A stretch of DNA of 64,000 bases. Source: Panagrolaimus kolymaensis (lineage: Eukaryota; Nematoda; Chromadorea; Rhabditida; Panagrolaimidae). The position numbers and the translations under genes were made by a program. The notes under the pieces were generated by a model, which ran no database searches, was not told the DNA's origin, and saw only the letters and a list, made by a program, of their open reading frames with translations. Each line of letters opens with the position of its first letter. Position 1 is the first letter of the stretch. The stretch covers positions 23,029 to 87,028 of the forward strand of contig JAJQJQ010000114.1 in assembly GCA_028622995.1 (NCBI GenBank). The letters are read 5' to 3'. This document shows positions 49,301 to 62,874 of the stretch, piece by piece.

Positions 49301-51600
49301 ATAGTAAATTCATTTATTAAATCAGGCAATGTCTGAAAATAAAAGAAACCCTGAATCAACAAAAAAATTAAAAGCTATGGATTTTTTTTATTATTCTTTA
49401 CTAAATATTTGTCACAAGCTTTTCGGCGTGATGATGCTTTTCAAGAAGAATTCCAACGAAATAGTAAATTCATTTATTAAATCAGGCAATGTCTGAAAAT
49501 AAAAGAAACCCTGAATCAACAAAAAAATTAAAAGCTATGGATTTTTTTTATTATTCTTTACTAAATATTTGTCACAAGCTTTTCGGCGTGATGATGCTTT
49601 TCAAGAAGCATTCCAACGAAATTGTAAGCTTTTCGGCGTGATGATGCTTTTCAAGAAGCATTCCAACGAAATTGTAAGCTTTTCGGCGTGATGATGCTTT
49701 TCAAGAAGAAATCCACCGAAATAGTAAGCTTTTCGGCGTGATGATGCTTTTCAAGAAGCAATCCACCGAAATAGTAATGTCAGTTATTAAATCAGGCAAT
49801 GTCTGAAAATAAAAGAAACCCTGAATCAACAAAAAAATTAAAAGCTATGGATTTTTTTTATTATTCTTTACTAAATATTTGTCACAAGCTTTTCGGCGTG
49901 ATGATGCTTTTCAAGAAGCATTCCAACGAAATTGTAAGCTTTTCGGCGTGATGATGCTTTTCAAGAAGCATTCCAACGAAATTGTAAGCTTTTCGGCGTG
50001 ATGATGCTTTTCAAGAAGAAATCCACCGAAATAGTAAGCTTTTCGGCGTGATGATGCTTTTCAAGAAGCAATCCACCGAAATAGTAATGTCAGTTATTAA
50101 ATCAGGCAATGTCTGAAAATAAAAGAAACCCTGAATCAACAAAAAAATTAAAAGCTATGGATTTTTTTTATTATTCTTTACTAAATATTTGTCACAAGCT
50201 TTTCGGCGTGATGATGCTTTTCAAGAAGCATTCCAACGAAATTGTAAGCTTTTCGGCGTGATGATGCTTTTCAAGAAGCATTCCAACGAAATTGTAAGCT
50301 TTTCGGCGTGATGATGCTTTTCAAGAATCAATCCACCGAAATAGTAATGTCAGTTATTAAATCAGTCAATGTCTGAAAATAAAAGAAACCCTGAATCAAC
50401 TAAAAAATAAAAAACTATGGATTTTTTTTATTATTCTTTACTAAATATTTGTCACAAGCTTTTCGGCGTGATGATGCTTTTCAAGAAGCATTCCAACGAA
50501 ATTGTAAGGTTTTCGGCGTGATGATGCTTTTCAAGAAGAAATCCACCGAAATAGTAAGCTTTTCGGCGTGATGATGCTTTTCAAGAAGCAATCCACCGAA
50601 ATAGTAATGTCAGTTATTAAATCAGGCAATGTCTGAAAATAAAAGAAACCCTGAATCAACCAAAAAATAAAAAACTATGGAATTTTTTTATTATTCTTTA
50701 CTAAATATTTGTCACAAGCTTTTCGGCGTGATGATGCTTTTCAAGAAGCATTCCAACGAAATAGTAAATTCATTTATTAAATCAGGCAATGTCTGAAAAT
50801 ATAAGAAACCTTGAATCAACAAAAAAATAAAAAGCTATGGATTTTTTTTATTATTCTTTACTAAATATTTGTCACAAGCTTTTCGGCGTGATGATGCTTT
50901 TCAAGAAGCATTCCAACGAAATAGTAAATTCATTTATTAAATCAGGCAATGTCTGAAAATATAAGAAACCTTGAATCAACAAAAAAATTAAAAGCTATGG
51001 ATTTTTTTTATTATTCTTTACTTAATATTAGTCACAAGCTTTTCGGCGTGATGTTGCTTTTCAAGAAGCAATCCTCCGAAATTGTAAATTCATTTATTAA
51101 ATCATGCAATGTCTGAATCCACCGAAATAGTAATGTCAGTTATTAAATCAGGCAATGTCTGAAAATAAAAGAAACCCTGAATCAACCAAAAAATAAAAAA
51201 CTATGGAATTTTTTTATTATTCTTTACTAAATATTTGTCACAAGCTTTTCGGCGTGATGATGCTTTTCAAGAAGCATTCCACCGAAATAGTAAACTTTTC
51301 GGGGTGATGATGCTTTTCAAGAAGCATTCCAACGAAATTGTAAATTCATTTATTAAATCAGGCAATGTCTGAAAATAAAAGAAACCCTGAATCAACCAAA
51401 AAATAAAAAACTATGGAATTTTTTTATTATTCTTTACTAAATATTTGTCACAAGCTTTTCGGCGTGATGATGCTTTTCAAGAAGCATTCCACCGAAATAG
51501 TAAACTTTTCGGGGTGATGATGCTTTTCAAGAAGCATTCCAACGAAATTGTAAGCAGCTTTTCGGCGTGATGATGCTTTTCAAGAAGCAATCCACCGAAA
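43371..51600 (+). repeat. Satellite array, further copies of the 34-38 kb block
   Basis: Repeats the divergent block: matches begin at an offset of about 9,890 and move to 10,148 after a ~258-bp expansion near 44,750-44,980. A third, partial copy starts near 48,470 (offset about 13,500 from 34,980). At about 51,550 a monomer junction has three extra bases (GTAAGCAGCTTTTC). No gene. Confidence 0.9.
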
Positions 51601-54600
51601 TAGTAATGTCAGTTATTAAATCAGGCAATGTCTGAAAATAAAAGAAACCCTGAATCAACAAAAAAATTAAAAGCTATGGATTTTTTTTATTATTCTTTAC
51701 TAAATATTTGTCACAAGCTTTTCGGCGTGATGATGCTTTTCAAGAAGCATTCCAACGAAATAGTAAGCTTTTCGGCGTGATGATGCTTTTCAAGAAGCAA
51801 TCCACCGAAATAGTAATGTCAGTTATTAAATCAGGCAATGTCTGAAAATAAAAGAAACCCTGAATCAACAAAAAAATTAAAAGCTATGGATTTTTTTTAT
51901 TATTCTTTACTAAATATTTGTCACAAGCTTTTCGGCGTGATGATGCTTTTCAAGAAGCATTCCAACGAAATTGTAAGCTTTTCGGCGTGATGATGCTTTT
52001 CAAGAAGAAATCCACCGAAATAGTAAGCTTTTCGGCGTGATGATGCTTTTCAAGAAGCAATCCACCGAAATAGTAATGTCAGTTATTAAATCAGGCAATG
52101 TCTGAAATTATAAAAAACCCTCATTCAACCAAAAAATAAAAAACTATGGAATTTTTTTATTATTCTTTACTAAATATTTGTCACAAGCTTTTCGGCGTGA
52201 TGATGCTTTTCAAGAAGCATTCCAACGAAATTGTAAGCTTTTCGGCGTGATGATGCTTTTCAAGAAGAAATCCACCGAAATAGTAAGCTTTTCGGCGTGA
52301 TGATGCTTTTCAAGAAGCAATCCACCGAAATAGTAATGTCAGTTATTAAATCAGGCAATGTCTGAAATTATAAAAAACCCTCATTCAACCAAAAAATAAA
52401 AAACTATGGAATTTTTTTATTATTCTTTACTAAATATTTGTCACAAGCTTTTCGGCGTGATGATGCTTTTCAAGAAGCATTCCAACGAAATTGTAAGCTT
52501 TTCGGCGTGATGATGCTTTTCAAGAAGAAATCCACCGAAATAGTAAGCTTTTCGGCGTGATGATGCTTTTCAAGAAGCATCCACCGAAATAGTAATGTCT
52601 GTTATTAAATCAGGCAATGTCTGAAATTATAAAAAACCCTCATTCAACCAAAAAATAAAAAACTATGGAATTTTTTTATTATTCTTTACTAAATATTTGT
52701 CACAAGCTTTTCGGCGTGATGATGCTTTTCAAGAAGCATTCCAACGAAATTGTAAGCTTTTCGGCGTGATGATGCTTTTCAAGAAGAAATCCACCGAAAT
52801 AGTAAGCTTTTCGGCGTGATGATGCTTTTCAAGAAGCATCCACCGAAATAGTAATGTCAGTTATTAAATCAGGCAATGTCTGAAATTATAAAAAACCCTC
52901 ATTCAACCAAAAAATAAAAAACTATGGAATTTTTTTATTATTCTTTACTAAATATTTGTCACAAGCTTTTCGGCGTGATGATGCTTTTCAAGAAGCATTC
53001 CAACGAAATTGTAAGCTTTTCGGCGTGATGATGCTTTTCAAGAAGAAATCCACCGAAATAGTAAGCTTTTCGGCGTGATGATGCTTTTCAAGAAGCATCC
53101 ACCGAAATAGTAATGTCTGTTATTAAATCAGGCAATGTCTGAAATTATAAAAAACCCTCATTCAACCAAAAAATAAAAAACTATGGAATTTTTTTATTAT
53201 TCTTTACTAAATATTTGTCACAAGCTTTTCGGCGTGATGATGCTTTTCAAGAAGCATTCCAACGAAATTGTAAGCTTTTCGGCGTGATGATGCTTTTCAA
53301 GAAGAAATCCACCGAAATAGTAAGCTTTTCGGCGTGATGATGCTTTTCAAGAAGCATCCACCGAAATAGTAATGTCAGTTATTAAATCAGGCAATGTCTG
53401 AAAATAAAAGAAACCTTGAATCAACAAAAAAATTAAAAGCTATGGATTTTTTTTTTTTATTCTTTACTAAATATTTGTCACAAGCTTTTCGGCGTGATGA
53501 TGCTTTTCAAGAAGCATTCCAACGAAATTGTAAGCTTTTCGGCGTGATGATGCTTTTCAAGAAGAAATCCACCGAAATAGTAAGCTTTTCGGCGTGATGA
53601 TGCTTTTCAAGAAGCATTCCAACGAAATTGTAAGCTTTTCGGCGTGATGATGCTTTTCAAGAAGCATTCCAACGAAATAGTAAGCTTTTCGGCGTGATGA
53701 TGCTTTTCAAGAAGCATTCCAACGAAATTGTAAGCTTTTCGGCGTGATGATGCTTTTCAAGAAGCAATCCACCGAAATAGTAATGTCAGTTATTAAATCA
53801 GGCAATGTCTGAAAATAAAAGAAACCCTGAATCAACAAAAAAATTAAAAGCTATGGATTTTTTTTATTATTCTTTACTAAATATTTGTCACAAGCTTTTC
53901 GGCGTGATGATGCTTTTCAAGAAGAAATCCACCGAAATAGTAAGCTTTTCGGCGTGATGATGCTTTTCAAGAAGAAATCCACCGAAATAGTAAGCTTTTC
54001 GGCGTGATGATGCTTTTCAAGAAGCATCCACCGAAATAGTAATGTCAGTTATTAAATCAGGCAATGTCTGAAATTATAAAAAACCCTCATTCAACCAAAA
54101 AATAAAAAACTATGGAATTTTTTTATTATTCTTTACTAAATATTTGTCACAAGCTTTTCGGCGTGATGATGCTTTTCAAGAAGCATTCCAACGAAATTGT
54201 AAGCTTTTCGGCGTGATGATGCTTTTCAAGAAGAAATCCACCGAAATAGTAAGCTTTTCGGCGTGATGATGCTTTTCAAGAAGCATCCACCGAAATAGTA
54301 ATGTCTGTTATTAAATCAGGCAATGTCTGAAATTATAAAAAACCCTCATTCAACCAAAAAATAAAAAACTATGGAATTTTTTTATTATTCTTTACTAAAT
54401 ATTTGTCACAAGCTTTTCGGCGTGATGATGCTTTTCAAGAAGCATTCCAACGAAATTGTAAGCTTTTCGGCGTGATGATGCTTTTCAAGAAGAAATCCAC
54501 CGAAATAGTAAGCTTTTCGGCGTGATGATGCTTTTCAAGAAGCATCCACCGAAATAGTAATGTCAGTTATTAAATCAGGCAATGTCTGAAAATAAAAGAA

Positions 54601-57600
54601 ACCTTGAATCAACAAAAAAATTAAAAGCTATGGATTTTTTTTTTTTATTCTTTACTAAATATTTGTCACAAGCTTTTCGGCGTGATGATGCTTTTCAAGA
54701 AGCATTCCAACGAAATTGTAAGCTTTTCGGCGTGATGATGCTTTTCAAGAAGAAATCCACCGAAATAGTAAGCTTTTCGGCGTGATGATGCTTTTCAAGA
54801 AGCATTCCAACGAAATTGTAAGCTTTTCGGCGTGATGATGCTTTTCAAGAAGCATTCCAACGAAATAGTAAGCTTTTCGGCGTGATGATGCTTTTCAAGA
54901 AGCATTCCAACGAAATTGTAAGCTTTTCGGCGTGATGATGCTTTTCAAGAAGCAATCCACCGAAATAGTAATGTCAGTTATTAAATCAGGCAATGTCTGA
55001 AAATAAAAGAAACCCTGAATCAACAAAAAAATTAAAAGCTATGGATTTTTTTTATTATTCTTTACTAAATATTTGTCACAAGCTTTTCGGCGTGATGATG
55101 CTTTTCAAGAAGAAATCCACCGAAATAGTAAGCTTTTCGGCGTGATGATGCTTTTCTAGAAGCAATCCACCGAAATAGTAATGTCAGTTATTAAATCAGG
55201 CAATGTCTGAAATTATAAAAAACCCTCATTCAACCAAAAAATAAAAAACTATGGAATTTTTTTATTATTCTTTACTAAATATTTGTCACAAGCTTTTCGG
55301 CGTGATGATGCTTTTCAAGAAGCATTCCAACGAAATTGTAAGCTTTTCGGCGTGATGATGCTTTTCAAGAAGAAATCCACCGAAATAGTAAGCTTTTCGG
55401 CGTGATGATGCTTTTCAAGAAGCAATCCACCGAAATAGTAATGTCAGTTATTAAATCAGGCAATGTCTGAAATTATAAAAAACCCTCATTCAACCAAAAA
55501 ATAAAAAACTATGGAATTTTTTTATTATTCTTTACTAAATATTTGTCACAAGCTTTTCGGCGTGATGATGCTTTTCAAGAAGCATTCCAACGAAATTGTA
55601 AGCTTTTCGGCGTGATGATGCTTTTCAAGAAGAAATCCACCGAAATAGTAAGCTTTTCGGCGTGATGATGCTTTTCAAGAAGCAATCCACCGAAATAGTA
55701 ATGTCAGTTATTAAATCAGGCAATGTCTGAAATTATAAAAAACCCTGAATCAACAAAAAAATTAAAAGCTATGGATTTTTTTTATTATTCTTTACTAAAT
55801 ATTTGTCACAAGCTTTTCGGCGTGATGATGCTTTTCAAGAAGCATTCCAACGAAATAGTAAGCTTTTCGGCGTGATGATGCTTTTCAAGAAGCATTCCAA
55901 CGAAATAGTAAGCTTTTCGGCGTGATGATGCATTTCAAAAAGCATTCCACCGAAATAGTAAGCTTTTCGGAATGATGATGCTTTTCAAGAAGCATTCCAA
56001 CGAAATTGTAAGCTTTTCGGCGTGATGATGCTTTTCAAGAAGCATTCCAACGAAATAGTAAGCTTTTCGGCGTAATGATGCTTTTCAAGAAGCAATCCAC
56101 CGAAATAGTAATGTCAGTTATTAAATCAGGCAATGTCTGAAAATAAAAGAAACCCTGAATCAACAAAAAAATTAAAAGCTATGGATTTTTTTTATAATTC
56201 TTTACTAAATATTTGTCACAAGCTTTTCGGCGTGATGATGCTTTTCAAGAAGCATTCCAACGAAATTGTAAGCTTTTCGGCGTGATGATGCTTTTCAAGA
56301 AGAAATCCACCGAAATAGTAAGCTTTTCGGCGTGATGATGCTTTTCAAGAAGCAATCCACCGAAATATTAATGTCAGTTATTAAATCAGGCAATGTCTGA
56401 AAATAAAAGAAACCCTGAATCAACAAAAAAATTAAAAACTATGGAATTTTTTTATTATTCTTTACTAAATATTTGTCACAAGCTTTTCGGCGTGATGATG
56501 CTTTTCAAGAAGCATTCCAACGAAATAGTAAGCTTTTCGGCGTGATGATGCTTTTCAAGAAGCATTCCAACGAAATAGTAAGCTTTTCGGCGTGATGATG
56601 CTTTTCAAGAAGCATTCCAACGAAATAGTAAGCTTTTCGGCGTGATGATGCATTTCAAAAAGCATTCCACCGAAATAGTAAGCTTTTCGGAATGATGATG
56701 CTTTTCAAGAAGCATTCCAACGAAATAGTAAGCTTTTCGGCGTGATGATGCTTTTCAAGAAGCATTCCAACGAAATTGTAAGCTTTTCGGCGTGATGATG
56801 CTTTTCAAGAAGCATTCCAACGAAATTGTAAGCTTTTCGGCGTGATGATGCTTTTCAAGAAGCATTCCAACGAAATAGTAAGCTTTTCGGCGTGATGATG
56901 CTTTTCAAGAAGCATTCCAACGAAATAGTAAGCTTTTCGGCGTGATGATGCTTTTCAAGAAGCATTCCAACGAAATAGTAAGCTTTTCGGCGTGATGATG
57001 CTTTTCAAGAAGCATTCCAACGAAATAGTAAGCTTTTCGGCGTGATGATGCTTTTCAAGAAGCATTCCACCGAAATAGTAATGTCAGTTATTAAATCAGG
57101 CAATGTCTGAAATTATAAAAAACCCTCATTCAACCAAAAAATAAAAAACTATGGAATTTTTTTATTATTCTTTACTAAATATTTGTCACAAGCTTTTCGG
57201 CGTGATGATGCTTTTCAAGAAGCATTCCAACGAAATTGTAAGCTTTTCGGCGTGATGATGCTTTTCAAGAAGAAATCCACCGAAATAGTAAGCTTTTCGG
57301 CGTGATGATGCTTTTCAAGAAGCAATCCACCGAAATAGTAATGTCAGTTATTAAATCAGGCAATGTCTGAAATTATAAAAAACCCTCATTCAACCAAAAA
57401 ATAAAAAACTATGGAATTTTTTTATTATTCTTTACTAAATATTTGTCACAAGCTTTTCGGCGTGATGATGCTTTTCAAGAAGCATTCCAACGAAATTGTA
57501 AGCTTTTCGGCGTGATGATGCTTTTCAAGAAGAAATCCACCGAAATAGTAAGCTTTTCGGCGTGATGATGCTTTTCAAGAAGCAATCCACCGAAATAGTA

Positions 57601-60600
57601 ATGTCAGTTATTAAATCAGGCAATGTCTGAAATTATAAAAAACCCTCATTCAACCAAAAAATAAAAAACTATGGAATTTTTTTATTATTCTTTACTAAAT
57701 ATTTGTCACAAGCTTTTCGGCGTGATGATGCTTTTCAAGAAGCATTCCAACGAAATTGTAAGCTTTTCGGCGTGATGATGCTTTTCAAGAAGAAATCCAC
57801 CGAAATAGTAAGCTTTTCGGCGTGATGATGCTTTTCAAGAAGCATCCACCGAAATAGTAATGTCTGTTATTAAATCAGGCAATGTCTGAAATTATAAAAA
57901 ACCCTCATTCAACCAAAAAATAAAAAACTATGGAATTTTTTTATTATTCTTTACTAAATATTTGTCACAAGCTTTTCGGCGTGATGATGCTTTTCAAGAA
58001 GCATTCCAACGAAATTGTAAGCTTTTCGGCGTGATGATGCTTTTCAAGAAGAAATCCACCGAAATAGTAAGCTTTTCGGCGTGATGATGCTTTTCAAGAA
58101 GCATCCACCGAAATAGTAATGTCTGTTATTAAATCAGGCAATGTCTGAAATTATAAAAAACCCTCATTCAACCAAAAAATAAAAAACTATGGAATTTTTT
58201 TATTATTCTTTACTAAATATTTGTCACAAGCTTTTCGGCGTGATGATGCTTTTCAAGAAGCATTCCAACGAAATTGTAAGCTTTTCGGCGTGATGATGCT
58301 TTTCAAGAAGAAATCCACCGAAATAGTAAGCTTTTCGGCGTGATGATGCTTTTCAAGAAGCATCCACCGAAATAGTAATGTCTGTTATTAAATCAGGCAA
58401 TGTCTGAAATTATAAAAAACCCTCATTCAACCAAAAAATAAAAAACTATGGAATTTTTTTATTATTCTTTACTAAATATTTGTCACAAGCTTTTCGGCGT
58501 GATGATGCTTTTCAAGAAGCATTCCAACGAAATTGTAAGCTTTTCGGCGTGATGATGCTTTTCAAGAAGAAATCCACCGAAATAGTAAGCTTTTCGGCGT
58601 GATGATGCTTTTCAAGAAGCATCCACCGAAATAGTAATGTCAGTTATTAAATCAGGCAATGTCTGAAATTATAAAAAACCCTCATTCAACCAAAAAATAA
58701 AAAACTATGGAATTTTTTTATTATTCTTTACTAAATATTTGTCACAAGCTTTTCGGCGTGATGATGCTTTTCAAGAAGCATTCCAACGAAATTGTAAGCT
58801 TTTCGGCGTGATGATGCTTTTCAAGAAGAAATCCACCGAAATAGTAAGCTTTTCGGCGTGATGATGCTTTTCAAGAAGCATCCACCGAAATAGTAATGTC
58901 TGTTATTAAATCAGGCAATGTCTGAAATTATAAAAAACCCTCATTCAACCAAAAAATAAAAAACTATGGAATTTTTTTATTATTCTTTACTAAATATTTG
59001 TCACAAGCTTTTCGGCGTGATGATGCTTTTCAAGAAGCATTCCAACGAAATTGTAAGCTTTTCGGCGTGATGATGCTTTTCAAGAAGAAATCCACCGAAA
59101 TAGTAAGCTTTTCGGCGTGATGATGCTTTTCAAGAAGCATCCACCGAAATAGTAATGTCAGTTATTAAATCAGGCAATGTCTGAAAATAAAAGAAACCTT
59201 GAATCAACAAAAAAATTAAAAGCTATGGATTTTTTTTTTTTATTCTTTACTAAATATTTGTCACAAGCTTTTCGGCGTGATGATGCTTTTCAAGAAGCAT
59301 TCCAACGAAATTGTAAGCTTTTCGGCGTGATGATGCTTTTCAAGAAGAAATCCACCGAAATAGTAAGCTTTTCGGCGTGATGATGCTTTTCAAGAAGCAT
59401 TCCAACGAAATTGTAAGCTTTTCGGCGTGATGATGCTTTTCAAGAAGCATTCCAACGAAATAGTAAGCTTTTCGGCGTGATGATGCTTTTCAAGAAGCAT
59501 TCCAACGAAATTGTAAGCTTTTCGGCGTGATGATGCTTTTCAAGAAGCAATCCACCGAAATAGTAATGTCAGTTATTAAATCAGGCAATGTCTGAAAATA
59601 AAAGAAACCCTGAATCAACAAAAAAATTAAAAGCTATGGATTTTTTTTATTATTCTTTACTAAATATTTGTCACAAGCTTTTCGGCGTGATGATGCTTTT
59701 CAAGAAGAAATCCACCGAAATAGTAAGCTTTTCGGCGTGATGATGCTTTTCTAGAAGCAATCCACCGAAATAGTAATGTCAGTTATTAAATCAGGCAATG
59801 TCTGAAATTATAAAAAACCCTCATTCAACCAAAAAATAAAAAACTATGGAATTTTTTTATTATTCTTTACTAAATATTTGTCACAAGCTTTTCGGCGTGA
59901 TGATGCTTTTCAAGAAGCATTCCAACGAAATTGTAAGCTTTTCGGCGTGATGATGCTTTTCAAGAAGAAATCCACCGAAATAGTAAGCTTTTCGGCGTGA
60001 TGATGCTTTTCAAGAAGCAATCCACCGAAATAGTAATGTCAGTTATTAAATCAGGCAATGTCTGAAATTATAAAAAACCCTCATTCAACCAAAAAATAAA
60101 AAACTATGGAATTTTTTTATTATTCTTTACTAAATATTTGTCACAAGCTTTTCGGCGTGATGATGCTTTTCAAGAAGCATTCCAACGAAATTGTAAGCTT
60201 TTCGGCGTGATGATGCTTTTCAAGAAGAAATCCACCGAAATAGTAAGCTTTTCGGCGTGATGATGCTTTTCAAGAAGCAATCCACCGAAATAGTAATGTC
60301 AGTTATTAAATCAGGCAATGTCTGAAATTATAAAAAACCCTGAATCAACAAAAAAATTAAAAGCTATGGATTTTTTTTATTATTCTTTACTAAATATTTG
60401 TCACAAGCTTTTCGGCGTGATGATGCTTTTCAAGAAGCATTCCAACGAAATAGTAAGCTTTTCGGCGTGATGATGCTTTTCAAGAAGCATTCCAACGAAA
60501 TAGTAAGCTTTTCGGCGTGATGATGCATTTCAAAAAGCATTCCACCGAAATAGTAAGCTTTTCGGAATGATGATGCTTTTCAAGAAGCATTCCAACGAAA

Positions 60601-61075
60601 TTGTAAGCTTTTCGGCGTGATGATGCTTTTCAAGAAGCATTCCAACGAAATAGTAAGCTTTTCGGCGTAATGATGCTTTTCAAGAAGCAATCCACCGAAA
60701 TAGTAATGTCAGTTATTAAATCAGGCAATGTCTGAAAATAAAAGAAACCCTGAATCAACAAAAAAATTAAAAGCTATGGATTTTTTTATAATTCTTTACT
60801 AAATATTTGTCACAAGCTTTTCGGCGTGATGATGCTTTTCAAGAAGCATTCCAACGAAATTGTAAGCTTTTCGGCGTGATGATGCTTTTCAAGAAGAAAT
60901 CCACCGAAATAGTAAGCTTTTCGGCGTGATGATGCTTTTCAAGAAGCAATCCACCGAAATATTAATGTCAGTTATTAAATCAGGCAATGTCTGAAAATAA
61001 AAGAAACCCTGAATCAACAAAAAAATTAAAAACTATGGAATTTTTTTATTATTCTTTACTAAATATTTGTCACAA
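51601..61075 (+). repeat. Satellite array with 1.19-kb and 4.6-kb duplications
   Basis: Dominated by three-monomer units with the CCTCATTCAACC spacer and a 49-bp terminal monomer (GCATCCACC). A spacer with an unusually long T-tract (from about 53,445) recurs 1,188 bp later and again 4,595 bp after that. No gene. Confidence 0.93.
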
Positions 61076-62874
61076 GCTTTTCGGCGTGATGATGCTTTTC
61101 AAGAAGCATTCCAACGAAATAGTAAGCTTTTCGGCGTGATGATGCTTTTCAAGAAGCATTCCAACGAAATAGTAAGCTTTTCGGCGTGATGATGCTTTTC
61201 AAGAAGCATTCCAACGAAATAGTAAGCTTTTCGGCGTGATGATGCATTTCAAAAAGCATTCCACCGAAATAGTAAGCTTTTCGGAATGATGATGCTTTTC
61301 AAGAAGCATTCCAACGAAATTGTAAGCTTTTCGGCGTGATGATGCTTTTCAAGAAGCATTCCACCGAAATAGTAAGCTTTTCGGCGTGATGATGCTTTTC
61401 AAGAAGCATTCCAACGAAATTGTAAGCTTTTCGGCGTGATGATGCTTTTCAAGAAGCATTCCACCGAAATAGTAAGCTTTTCGGAATGATGATGCTTTTC
61501 AAGAAGCATTCCAACGAAATTGTAAGCTTTTCGGCGTGATGATGCTTTTCAAGAAGCATTCCACCGAAATAGTAAGCTTTTCGGCGTGATGATGCTTTTC
61601 AAGAAGCATTCCAACGAAATTGTAAGCTTTTCGGCGTGATGATGCTTTTCAAGAAGCATTCCACCGAAATAGTAAGCTTTTCGGCGTGATGATGCTTTTC
61701 AAGAAGCATTCCAACGAAATAGTAAGCTTTTCGGCGTGATGATGCATTTCAAAAAGCATTCCACCGAAATAGTAAGCTTTTCGGAATGATGATGCTTTTC
61801 AAGAAGCATTCCAACGAAATTGTAAGCTTTTCGGCGTGATGATGCTTTTCAAGAAGCATTCCACCGAAATAGTAAGCTTTTCGGCGTGATGATGCTTTTC
61901 AAGAAGCATTCCAACGAAATTGTAAGCTTTTCGGCGTGATGATGCATTTCAAAAAGCATTCCACCGAAATAGTAAGCTTTTCGGAATGATGATGCTTTTC
62001 AAGAAGCATTCCAACGAAATTGTAAGCTTTTCGGCGTGATGATGCTTTTCAAGAAGCATTCCACCGAAATAGTAAGCTTTTCGGCGTGATGATGCTTTTC
62101 AAGAAGCATTCCAACGAAATTGTAAGCTTTTCGGCGTGATGATGCTTTTCAAGAAGCATTCCACCGAAATAGTAAGCTTTTCGGCGTGATGATGCTTTTC
62201 AAGAAGCATTCCAACGAAATAGTAAGCTTTTCGGCGTGATGATGCATTTCAAAAAGCATTCCACCGAAATAGTAAGCTTTTCGGAATGATGATGCTTTTC
62301 AAGAAGCATTCCAACGAAATTGTAAGCTTTTCGGCGTGATGATGCTTTTCAAGAAGCATTCCACCGAAATAGTAAGCTTTTCGGCGTGATGATGCTTTTC
62401 AAGAAGCATTCCAACGAAATTGTAAGCTTTTCGGCGTGATGATGCTTTTCAAGAAGCATTCCAACGAAATAGTAAGCTTTTCGGCGTGATGATGCATTTC
62501 AAAAAGCATTCCACCGAAATAGTAAGCTTTTCGGCGTGATGATGCTTTTCAAGAAGCATTCCAACGAAATTGTAAGCTTTTCGGCGTGATGATGCTTTTC
62601 AAGAAGCATTCCAACGAAATTGTAAGCTTTTCGGCGTGATGATGCTTTTCAAGAAGCATTCCAACGAAATAGTAAGCTTTTCGGCGTGATGATGCTTTTC
62701 AAGAAGCATTCCAACGAAATAGTAAGCTTTTCGGCGTGATGATGCTTTTCAAGAAGCATTCCAACGAATAGTAAGCTTTTCGGCGTGATGATGCTTTTCA
62801 AGAAGCATTCCAACGAAATAGTAAGCTTTTCGGCGTGATGATGCTTTTCAAGAAGCATTCCACCGAAATAGTAA
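61076..62874 (+). repeat. Spacer-free run of 36 monomers
   Basis: 1,799 bp, that is 36 monomers less one deleted base (CCAACGAATAG near 62,765). No spacer interrupts it, making it the longest such run in the window. Much of it alternates CCAACGAAATTG and CCACCGAAATAG monomers, giving a 100-bp dimer, with inserted e/f pairs. Confidence 0.92.

Noticed and set aside
53394..53597. Plus-strand 67-codon frames repeated at 53394, 54582 and 59177
   Set aside because: Open only because a spacer's T-tract length shifts the frame; they are copies of one duplicated block with no coding signature.
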